Shown here in pieces: positions 12,001 through 24,000 of a stretch of DNA of 64,000 nucleotides. This DNA comes from Spodoptera frugiperda (taxonomy: Eukaryota; Arthropoda; Insecta; Lepidoptera; Noctuidae). The stretch spans positions 3,782,001 through 3,846,000 of the forward strand of contig NC_064223.1 in the NCBI RefSeq assembly GCF_023101765.2, in the 5' to 3' direction. The notes beneath the pieces were generated by a model. It was not told the DNA's origin. It made no database searches and saw only the letters and a list, made by a program, of their open reading frames with translations. The position numbers and the translations under genes are program-made. How positions within the stretch are numbered: the first letter of the stretch is position 1; the number at the start of each line of letters is the position of its first letter.

Positions 12001-15000
12001 CGTCTCTATAAGGCGAGGAACTTCCAGGGTGATTCGGTTACCATGACCTAGCTTGCCGTCTTCGCCTTCACCCCAGGAGTAGACCTAGAGAAACGAAAGT
12101 GTGTTTTATAAGGTTGGTTTAGAGTTGTAAATTGTGTGTAGTCAGTTTACAGTTAGTCTACACTTTTATAATTTATCACAGATTAATTGTTAAAAGTGCT
12201 GGATGTTATAAAGAAAAAATGTTAAAGAATGCATTCTTCTTTAAAACTTTTTTATGGAATCGGGTTCAAAGCGATCAGCGTCGCCTATGGACACTTGCAA
12301 CACCAGAGGAATCACAAGTGCCTTTAAAACTTCAAACATATCAAATCATAGTGCCATTCAAAACTGAATTGGGATAAAGGTATAAAGAAGACAGTCAACC
12401 AAACTTTACACTAGATTAACAACCTTATCACATTACAATAGATCATATTTTCCTTTAAACCCTTACCTTGCCATCAGCAGTGAGTGCGAGCGCATGTTTC
12501 CCCCCGGAATGTACGGCGACGCGTCGTACGAGTACGTGCGCGAGGTACGGGTTGGCGCGCGGACTCGACACGTTGTTACTGTGGCCTAGGCCCAGTCTAC
12601 CGTTTGTGCCTTCACCACAGGCGAACAGCTGTGGAAAATGAAGTATATGTCAATATTTTGTTGTAAATGTACTGAAATAATTGTAGAAGAGACGAGTTTA
12701 GAAAATTATATGTGTGTTTTTTTATTGTAACTGTTCTTTCAGGTTATATTTTCTCAAAATACAGAGGGATGGAAGAAAGGCAGAGAGATCTTTGGTCACG
12801 TAGTGGCATAATTTGGGTTGAATTTTGACTTCCTGAATAAAGCTTAATCCAAAATCTTCTGATAAGAACAGTACTCTAAAAGTAATTATAAAAACCTCCC
12901 CATAATTTTCAGGACGTTGAACGCCTCTAACTGCCACACTCAGTGTCATTTAAGTAATCATTAAATGTCTCGAGTATGGCAATAAGTAATAAAATGAACA
13001 TTGATAATCCTATCACCTTTTATTCAAAACATACCTTTCCATCATGTGAGACAATGAAGAGTGTCTTCGATCCACCGGCAATATGGACAGGTCGGTAAGC
13101 GCTGAGACTTGGCGAGAACACGGGGATTTTAACCTTCGACCCTTTCACACCGCCCAGTTGGTCCTTGTCATTTAGACCCCATACATATACCTGCGAAGTA
13201 AATATACATTTTAGTTCAAAGGTGATGTGGAACGAGAATAAAACTACAGACGTGTGCTATTGCAATTTTCAGTCTTATCATTAAGCCAAAAGCCATTAAC
13301 ATAATAATTCTTAAATAGGTATGGTATTCGTAGTAAAAAGAAAGTTTCGAAAACTTACTTTAGGACAATCACTTGGCAAAACAGGTGGATTATTATCAGC
13401 TGACACAGAACTCGACTGATTGTCTTTCTCCATCCAATCTTCGGCTACAAAGTTCATACTCTGAAACAATCAGCACAATCAAAACTAGTTCTTATTTCTG
13501 TTAAGATAGAGTTGAATTTAGTATGCTTACTTGTAACACTTCGTTGTACAGCGGATTTGGTCTGAAGCCCGTTATGTATAAACCATGAACACGACAATCG
13601 GCGTTCACGTTCCGATTCTGTTTTATACCAATTTCTATGCAAGCGTAATACTGAAACCAAAAACGTAACATTATTTACAGAAAGTAATAGTAGTAATGAC
13701 AAGTAAAAATTATATCCATAGTTACTATAAAGACGATAGAGAATAAACATGATACAACATAGAATTCACAACGCAATTTCTATAGAATTTAATCAATAAC
13801 TAAAAAAGGTATAATAAGTACCGTTGAAATTAGACCTACAGTACAATAGAGTTCAATTTCCTGTAACACAACATTAATAGAGTTAATATTATAACACACC
13901 TGTTTACAATCAGCCAGCAACTGTATTTGTGCTAAATGCGCAGGAGGCCTGTCCCTCGTAGGCGCAGAAGGCGTACAAGGCACTGCGGCCAGCGGCGCGA
14001 GCGCAGCGTCGTCGAACGTAGCGCCCGCGCGCACTGCTAGCGCGGCCGGACCGTACGCCCCGCCACCGACGCCTAAACCGAGGCGGCGTACGCGCACGCC
14101 GTTGCGCATCTCTACGCGGATCCAGTGCTGAGAAAATAAGAGTTGTTTGAACTCGGCAAGGTAAAGTTATGTAAATTATGTGAAAGCGTAAGTATATTTT
14201 TAGTTTTACCTTATTCTGCTTCAGGACAAGAGAAAATAGGGTTTCAAAGCAAGATTTATGGTGGTAATTAAAACTTAGCATAATTAAAAAACATTGAGGT
14301 AGTAAAAAATATTACACTCACATAAATACATAGGAGATATGAGCGAAAAACAATACACTTCCTACAATCGGTAAAAAAGAAATTCTACCACAAAGACACT
14401 AACCTGACCATTCCCACTGGAACTCTGCCAATACGTATGAGGCTGTGAATCAAGCAGCCGTCGTGCGCCGGCGCCGGGCCGACACGAGGACACGCGCACG
14501 GCCCGCACCGCGCCGCGCCACCCTACCGCCGTGCCACCCGCACTCTCTCCCCACTCCGCTGTACCAAGTAATTTAAACATTATAACTATGAATAGAACAT
14601 CATAATATGTAGACGGTACTGGCACTCTAGTAGTTCAACATCAAGAAGCTGGCTATAACAGTCTAATGCTGGCCTATTAGTATCCTCTATATACTCATCT
14701 AACGCCTGTTTAGCGTGGATATTGTGTGGGTAAAAGATTGTATATCAAAGGGTGGTGCTGTCCGGTCTCTGTCACATTTGTAGTCCCGTAGTCGAATGGA
14801 TAGAGGCGGCCACTCTTGAGTGCTTAGATAAAAATACATCAGCAAGTGAATACTTACACTGATCAGTAACAAGTTCCATTTCACTGACTTGTCCTGTCCA
14901 ACCAGGTTGCTGAGGGAAGTCTACGGTTAGGTCACGCCCGTTGCTTGAGATTGCTGTAGAAACGGAAATAATTGTCATTCAATGAACATTGTAAAAAACA

Positions 15001-18000
15001 TTAGTCCTCTTTGGTCTAAAATTATTAGTAACTCTACAATTAAGAAAAAATACGTACAAGTAACAGTGCCAACACTGGTATGATCAATACACCCCCACTT
15101 GTACCGCGGCTGGGTGACGGCGGCGCGCACGCGCACCCTGTCCCCCACCGCGAAGGGGGGCGTGCCCGATACCACTTCCGCGTGCAATGCGCGCACGCCG
15201 AACACGCGTCCTAGACCACGCCATTCCACCTGCGCAATTGATATCAAAGTTAATTGAGGGATAAAGATTAATAGCTAGTGTCAATAAGAGTTATCATTAT
15301 TTTGCTCAGTGGCTGATGCTTGTAGCGTCAAGTCTGTTTGTCCAATCCCAAAGAACCTTTGGGATTGGACAAACAGACTTCACTTGTCTATCTGCCGGCA
15401 CAGTTGGCTACTAAAAATACATAAAAAATATATTTTCAGTAGCCAACTCTAAAGCTACTTAACAAAGAAAATACAAGATTCTTTTGTAACTTTATGTACA
15501 GGGTCAATGATTTTTGGAGCACAAAACTGGGGTTAGCAAAATACTGTGGTTTGAATATGCAAAATAATCAGAGAACTATTTAGTAGTGAGTTCGCCTTAT
15601 TTACTTTAATATTTTAACAAATAAACGATTGACGAAAATTGCGTACACTTTAAAATAACAAACTAGTGCTCAATTATAAACATAGCTTAAAAACCGCAAG
15701 TCAATGAGAACATTTAAACGAAAAACAACCTTATGTCTTGCGAAATAAAGTTGAAATTCAAACTGTTTACTTTGGCAAATAGTTGGCTTATAATAGCGGA
15801 TGACTTACGTGTAAGAAGACGTTTTGTTTAATATCGCGTTCGACTTTTTGCACTTGTCCGACATCTCCTAAAGCAACCTGCAAAAATACGGTCGACATTT
15901 CTCAAAATAATATAAGCAAGCGAAACTAGATATTACTGTGAATAAGCTATGAGTTCAAAATAAGCTAAAATGTTCATATATATATGCGTCTAACTGGCGT
16001 ACTCAGAGACATTACGTAAACTATTCCTTTGGAACGATTTTGTTAGAAAAAAGACTGGGTTAAGTAACCATTAAATGACTCTGAGTACGGCGCTAAGTGT
16101 TTATGTATAATATGTATAATTTATGCATAAACGAAATAATTCCAATTGCTTCAGCATGTGTGTTTTGTTAAGCATAGCTAGCTCTCCCTCGAGCAGTGAA
16201 TCTCGAAAGCGTCACTTAAAACTAAAAGCGGAATTGCCATAATAAAATAGTTTATTTTCTATAATTTTTATAGTGATAATAATATTATGATAAATTAATT
16301 AAACCTTTTTTCTAGACAACTAAATGTACCTATAGATATGTCGAAACATGACACTAAACCTTATTTTAAACGACTTGGTGGTTACTTATTGAGCACCCAC
16401 TTCTTCTTTTTTTTTTTGACGGCGGAAAATCATTTAATGACTTCTCCCGCCTTGGACGAGGCGAGAGGGAGTGTCAGACTCTTACTGACAAAAAACCAAC
16501 CCGTACCTACTCCTGCTTTTCAAACTCGGTAGCACTCATTTTTAACTTTAATAAGCTACTCCGATCAAGGTGTCGAATTTAATTATTTTGTATCATTATC
16601 CCCATTACAAAGACACCAAAAGAAACATCATCATTAATAATAATCTACAACTTACCGGTTCAACCGCCTTACAGCAGCGTACAGTCATCCCAGGAGTTAT
16701 GACATCAGACAAGTACTGCGCGTACTCTTCTTCACTAGCAAAACAACTGCGCCATCTATACGGCGTCTGTTTCTTCTCCGGTTTAGTTAGAGGGCGCATT
16801 TCGAATACTGAATCGTCCATACCATGCTGAGGTAGTTCTAATAAATATACGACTAGAGATTCCACTGAGGGCAGACTAGTACCACCTGCAAAGAGATATT
16901 GAGCTTTATAGTTTAAAAGTTAGAGTTGAAATTTGATTGAAGTACGGCTAGGAGGTATTGTGGATGCAAGGAATATTGAACCTTATAGTTTAGTAATTAG
17001 AGGGTAAATTCGATTGTAATTATGGTTGTACGTACCTAAAGCTTGAATAGCTGCATATACAGCGTGTCTAGAAAATCCCATTTCTATGACTTGTTGCACT
17101 TGTGACGAGTTCGCCCAAGTGTTGAGATCTTTCCGAGCTACAAAAATGTCATTAATTAAGATTAATTATATAAATTCATTACTTGATTAAAGCAGGCTAA
17201 GATCAAGAGAAATGATAAAAAAATGATTTCATTGATTGACGATTTGTAGCTGATAAACAGATGTGTACTTTTATTACAAATACTTACACAATGAGGCTGT
17301 ACTGGTGGAGGGTCCCATTGATATTTGCATTACATTACTTTTATCTATGATCGGCATTTCAGGCGGCGTGTCGTGATCCTTGTCATCTCCTGTAGAAAAA
17401 GAAATTGTATGTTTTTTTTTTTGTATTTATGTAATTATTCCCCACTGTGTAAATCAGTAGTTATTCCCCACTATTATGACATTTTAAATAGTAGATGCAG
17501 ATTTGGTAATTAAATTTACTTAATCCTTATATATTTATTATTATCGACGGGTATTTACATTTCTTCGTATTGTATTAGCATGGCTTTAAAGCAAAAATAT
17601 TCAACTTCAACATAATTACTTGAAAAATTGTACTTAAGTCTATATGGAATTGCAACCATTGTTAGTATTGTTACCATTAACATGAGCAGCCAACTGCTGC
17701 ACTATAGTGAGTGCGGCGGATTCAAGTTCCCGCGACGAGTGGGACGCGGCCAGTGGACTCGGCCGAGTCGCTAGCGCCAGTAGCCGGCGCAAGAGAGTAC
17801 CTTCTGTACCTAGGACTATTCCTCGGTCTATGTTACCTGAAGCAATTAGAAAAATAATAATATTAAGTTCATTGATAAGCGAATATCGACTTTAAGTTAA
17901 GGAAATATGAATTATTTAACATTTTGTGATAATTTGTGAAATTTTGTCGGTGTGTCTACGTGCCAAGTGATAATCGACTGTAATTTAATATGAATAAGGT

Positions 18001-21000
18001 TGCATTTGGGTAAGCTTGTACAAATGGTTTATCATTCGTCAATTATTTGTCGGCGTGTCTATGTAACAATTTAAAGTCGACTTTCTTACACAGATAATAA
18101 GGTTGCATTTAGCTTAACCTGAGCAACTTATGGAAGTATTTGGATAACGTACCCGCCGCATGGTCTGGTGGCTGCATAAGAACCTTCCGTAGTCTTGTCC
18201 TCGTGGTTAGAAGTCCACGAACAGCACATAGTGTGAGCAGTTCCATCTGTTGCTTCCTTAGACCGTACACGTCGATTTCAGCTAAAACATACACAATACA
18301 CGTAAATACATATACATTACTTAAAGCTTACTCAACGTAACCTTTTTCGAGGATGTTCGATTGGTTTCAAGGCACATTGGGACTCATAATCATGGACGAG
18401 GTAAACGACGTCGCGCAATCAATTGAATATGAATGTATACCTTTTCCATTGAAACGCTAAAGCTCTTCATTGAAAATATTGTTCCTCCTGTTCTCAGCTG
18501 TAGTTATTATTCCAAGGTAATCTCAAATACTTACAAGACTGTTAAGATAAATCACGAGAAAAATAATATCCTTTACAAACCAGCTCGATAATTATAATAC
18601 TGTGTCCTCACCGGGCAAATGATGTGGATGCATAGGCGACGCTTGAGGTCCGGCGCCTAATAAAGCAGCACAAACACGCAATGCACTCTCTCCTCCACCC
18701 AGTGGTAGGGTGAGGCGGTCACCCTCCGCGCTCTGAATGCCGCTTAGTTCAGTCTGGTGGACATAGGAATTACCACTTTAATACTGATGAGGTAGAGTTC
18801 AAATTTGTAAAGACGTGAACTTTTTTGTGGGATAGGCCAGTAAACGCAGCTGCCCCGGGATACCCGAAACATCAGAGACTTTACAAGTAGATGTTAGAAA
18901 TTTAAGATGGTTGGGGATCCGGGGATTTAGCAAATTGGCAAGGGGGGTAGATTACTTACTCCAAGTAGTCAGGCATGCGAACAATAAAATCGTATCAAAA
19001 GCTTAAAGTTGGATTAGAGAGATTAAAAAGTAAACTTTACGTGCTTCAATATAAGATACAAATTTCTTTACAACTCTTACCTTAGTAACAGTATTGTCTT
19101 CATGTGTTAGAGTAATCTTCGCTCTAGGCGACAACTGTGTCACAATGGCACTTCGAGGCGGCGACCCCGCAGTAACTCTTTGTCCTAATCTTATTCGCCA
19201 TTCCACACCACCAACAACGCCCAGTGCACCAGCTGCAAAGGATTATGAACCTTAATTTCATAGACATAGAGTAAAATAACGCCCAGTGCACCAGCTGTAA
19301 AAGACTGACTCGTAGTATCATGGATATAGGGTAAACAACCCAGTGCACTATCTGCAAGTAATTGTGAACCTTAGTAATTTAGATATAAAGTGGTATTTTG
19401 GTTGTGTTGTGTGATTACTTACCGATGAGACAACTCTCTAGACTAGGAGGTGCGGGTTTCATTGTTTGCGTCAAATCTTGACTCGTGTGTGGCCACCAAT
19501 GCCAGTCGGAAGTAACCTGTGAAATAAAAATGCGAGATAAAGATTTTTTGGAACTGCTTTAGAACAAAAAGGCATCAGTTTTTATAATAAATCAAAGGTG
19601 GGCACGTCTTTACAATCCTAATTATTGCCTAAATGTCCGATAGCAGACTCTGGTGAATACTTTGTGCCAAACCCAATAAAAACTATCGTTAGTGGATTTG
19701 CAATTAGTGAATTTTGACTGTTACAGTGATTTTGAATACATTTTTGACTGAAACCAACCCCAACAATGGTAGTCCACATATATTTGAGAAAATACTATGA
19801 AAAGACTTTCATTTAAAAAGCTTACCGTCTGCGCAGCTAACTGCAACTTATCTAGCAGTAAGCTAGTTATAGGATTGTGCCACTGGGCCGCCGAGTGTAG
19901 TTGTCGCACTAACTGTACGAGCGCTGCGCACGTAGCGCCCGTGTAACTCGCAGTCGCTGGGGCGCGCCATCTGTTGTCTGGTAGGTGGAAGTTTATTTAT
20001 TTTGAGTTTGGAAGATATGTACGTTGGGTATAGTTATTGATGACTTGCGAAGTTCTTCTAAGTGTACCCTTAGTATAAGTTTGCTCTACGTGTAACGAAT
20101 ATGAAATGAGGACGCATTTAGCATTATTGGCCGGCTCGAATAAACCAACCAATCAGAGCGCCGAACGCGCTCTTGTTTCGATCTCGTTAAACGTACTAAG
20201 CTCTCTGATACGTATTTTATTACGACTTTGATAAGTAGGTTAAATACAGTCATCATTTCAAGTTCCCACAATACAAAGCCACTATTTTTCAATTTTCTTA
20301 CCGACTTCCTCTTCATCAGTGTTATTGGTGATAGCTTGGTAGTTGGGCTTGAAGGCGGGGTCCCACGAGTGGGTCTCCAGCCACAGCCGACCAATCAGCG
20401 CCAACAACTGGGCGCCGACCGTGCGCCTCCACTCCGGCGGACCCGTGTGTTCTATTAGTACGCGGCGAAGAAGCCATAGTGATTGGATCTGGAGAAAAAA
20501 ATAGTTTAATATAATATTATAGACTTACTAGGAACTGGACAAAGACAAAAAACCCAAAATCTTGATTTTTATGAAACTAAAATTGCGATAAAGACTTGAG
20601 TTTTTTATTATGCGCATCCACCTTAAGTTAATGGGTTATTGATCTACATTTCATGGGCTACATTGACAGTGGCTAATTTTAGAAAGAATAATTTGTAGCT
20701 TCAGAATCAGTTAAAACATTAAGAAGAGACATGTTTGTTAAACTTACTTGTAAATAAATGAGATCCTGTGTGATCGGCTTGTCTGCAGCCGAAATAATAC
20801 TGTAGCAGAGTTCAAACCACGAGTCGGTGCACAAAGATATGCGCATCTCTAAGCTTTGTGCACTAGCTGTAACAAAATAAACATAGGTAACTTGTAATAC
20901 ACTTTATTATTTTATTCATAAGGCTTTCGGTACACAGCGAAACTTGACAAAGTATTTAAAGTAAGTTTCAAAATTCAAGCTATATTTAAAAATTATCACT

Positions 21001-24000
21001 CGTAACTTACAAAGTGCTAAACAAAAGCCTGACTAGTAGAAATATCAAACGACCATAGAAAAAATTTGGCCATAAAAATAATTATAAAGTCTGGTCTCAC
21101 CTCGCAACAACGCTAACGCAGTATGATAATGCGTAGTAAACGCCGTCGGAGGAGGCGTCGAGTGTGCATGAGCCAATGTCATCAATCTCCTTTGTAACGC
21201 GGCGACATTTCTTCTAGCGACTGTACCAACACAGGCGAGAGCGCCGCCCGCACCGGCGCACAGAGCTCTGATAGCTCCAGTGCAGGCTGCACGGACCTCG
21301 CTTACTGGCCACCATTCTACGTTGTTATCTGTTACTGCTGTTGAATAAACAAAATTAAGTGAACAAAACTAGATGCGCAACTATTGCGCTAACATTTAAT
21401 ACTTGCGCAAAATGTTGCGCAAATTGTGTAAGCATAATATTGAAAATAAACCTAAAATCTATGAAAAACTTGATCGATTTGTTTTGGTTGCCGTTCAAAA
21501 TAAAAATGTAATAGCTTTGAGAAATTACTTTCTTAAATGTACTAACATAAAATTAAAATTAATTCAATATCTTACCATGCCCATGTACAGTTTCATCTAC
21601 TGACGGAGGGGGTGACGGTGAACGAGCTAGCTTGAGGTCATATTTCCCCTCTTTGCCCATTCGATAGGAGTTTGTACCACCAGCGTCCCATGCCACTCGT
21701 ACCCAGCCGTCTTCACCTAACTCTCCTATAACTCTACCTTCTCCTCCGGGCACACCATCCTATAAGACAATAGTTTAGATTATGTATAAAAAAATATATC
21801 ATTTGAATATATCTTTTTAAGTATAAGTACTAATCCACAATTAATACTAGAATTCGAAAAATTATTATGGTATTTTTTTAATAGCTATTGAATCGCTGCG
21901 CTTACTGAGAATAGTCGACACACGAAAATCTGTTACATATTACACCATCTGTCTGTGAAAAGACTAATCAGAAAGTTAAAGTCTGTGGCAATCAAAAATA
22001 CGAATCAAAGTGTAAAAGAACTGTTACGTGCAAAATATGAAATTCCTTGTTTTAGTTACCTGATCACCCCACTTCCAATCCTTGCCACGAACGACTCGGG
22101 TGCCAATCTTCATCAAAGAAGCTAGTTCAGGACCAGACAGTGACGCTCCACGTGCGCGGGCGCCGAGTCTCTCGTCCTCGAATATTACCAGGCAATCAGC
22201 TGAAAATTTAAAAAATACTCAGTTTGGAACTATTTTCATCTAATTGAAATGTATTTGGTAGGTATCGATTAAAAATGATATTAAAGATAAGTTCAGAATA
22301 CCAGGGTCGACTACTCCGAATTTTGTTTTTAAAATTACCAATTTTATGATTTCATAGTAAAGTCGAAAATCCATTGTAATGATAAATTCTACAGGAAGAT
22401 CAGAGTACAAAGATCATAAAATCCATTGAAAGTAACTCGACAAATCGAAAATTGTTTAAACTAAAGAAATTGGATTAGAAATACTATATTTTTGGCTATG
22501 TAAAAAAAACATCATGACAACACTTCAGTAGAGGTTTTACCTATACTATAGAATCGATGTATAAATCATGTGAGATAGTTTTAAAAAAATACTCACATTT
22601 CGCCTTCAGTCCATTACAAATGAGAGAGGTCAGCTGAGACGTGTCCCCTCCGATTTGTTTCAACAACGTTAGACACGAGCTCAGAGCCCCGCCATTAATT
22701 AACTGTTCTAGTTCCGGACCCTGACACCCTTCTATTAGCAGCGATAGTAGAGTTATTAGGAACCTAAAATATAAACGAGATTAAAAATATTTAATTAGTG
22801 TAAATGGCGATGGCGTTAAATCCATGAAGCAAGTACAAAGATGAGATGCGATAGTGTGATTGTGCACTGTGACAAAACAAATGGGCCCTGCCCAATGATA
22901 TTATAACACAAAAAGGAGTAGATCGGTTATAAGCGCTCAGAAAGTGGCACATTAAAATGTGGACAATTGGCAACGTTTTTGTAGTATAAGACCGCTTGAT
23001 GTATAATAGAGAGTCGTGGCCGTCGTTTGTAGGGTCCCGCGCTGCTTGTAAAGTCTCACGAATTATGGTAAAGGGAAAACCAGTTATGACATATCCTCTT
23101 TGTATTTGCTTCATGGTTAAATAATACCTGCTTTAAAGTCAAATATGCCAAGATCAATGCAAAACTTATTATAGACAATAATCTTACCTAGCTCTAGACG
23201 GTCGATTCAACAACGCGTGCGCACCATAATTCGCGCTCATTTTCAACGGCAGCGCCTGCGTCTGTTCGCCTTCCAACACTCTCGCTTTCAACTCAATCAG
23301 TATAAAATCCATTAATTTAGACCGTTCTAACAACACCATGTACTTTGAGTAAGGTATCACAGATTCGATTCCTAATAGAGGGTGTGTCAATGGTATGCTA
23401 GGCTTTAAAGCTACGAATGGTACGGACTCTGCTATATTGGCGCCTAAAATACCAGCCAGGGCCGCGTACTTAATACTGTCAGACATCGTTTGTGATGAGT
23501 TCAGCATACTATTGATCATACTGTAACCTTTCTTTCTCATTTCCGCTCTTTGTACCTGAAATTGAACCGTATAGCAAAGTCAATAGAGTTAACATTTGCT
23601 CGTGTAGACCTATAAAAGTGAAAATGAACTTTATTGGAATTGAGTTAAGGCTTATTTTCCAATATTCATACCTGACAATACAAAGCTCTCCTAAGTATGT
23701 CTATATCACAGGGGTTTTCAGTCATGACGAAGTCAATAATGGCGACTGTCAAAGCTTGCTGCTCTTGAGTGACTTCCTCTAGCAGCCAATAGAGATCTAG
23801 GACAGAGAGAGAGAGACACACATTTAAATCAACAATTAATTTGTCATTTTCTTTACTTGATTAGGCCATCAGACACTGCTGAGTAAAAAGTCTTACCTTT
23901 CTCTTCACATGCGAGTCTCGAAACCCACGCATTAACAAACTTGTTCCTTTCAGAATTATCATCATCTTTTTCTTCGTCCGCCATAATCAAATCAGTCTTC

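Larger units (their letters stand above)
14858..16885 (-). other. HERC2: HERC2 exons 47-50: CPH domain and following beta-barrel
   Basis: Exons 16885-16656, 15877-15809, 15229-15058 and 14953-14858. Exon 47 ends in PGMTVRCCKAVEP, the first strand of the CPH domain (conserved in CUL7, PARC and HERC2, where it binds the p53 tetramerisation region). Exons 48-49 complete it (GDVGQVQKVERD). Exons 49-50 then encode a second barrel with VGDRVRVRAAVTQPRYKWG and DFPQQPGWTGQVSEMELV, again almost identical to vertebrate HERC2. In vertebrates a ZZ finger follows directly; here exon 50 joins straight to the DOC exons. Confidence 0.93.
17288..21337 (-). other. HERC2: HERC2 exons 36-45: region between MIB/HERC2 and UBA
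   Basis: Exons 21337-21101, 20866-20748, 20488-20302, 19977-19826, 19516-19423, 19232-19081, 18753-18612, 18281-18153, 17836-17675 and 17389-17288. Landmarks are the RQLHSAAQWHNPI segment (exon 39), GGVEWRIRLGQRV with a small beta-barrel (exon 41, like vertebrate GGIDGRLRLGGQV), the KQQMELLTLCAVRGLL helix (exon 43) and RPSPLAASHSSRELESAAL (exon 44). The acceptor of exon 41 lies within a tandemly triplicated sequence (see findings). Confidence 0.92.
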
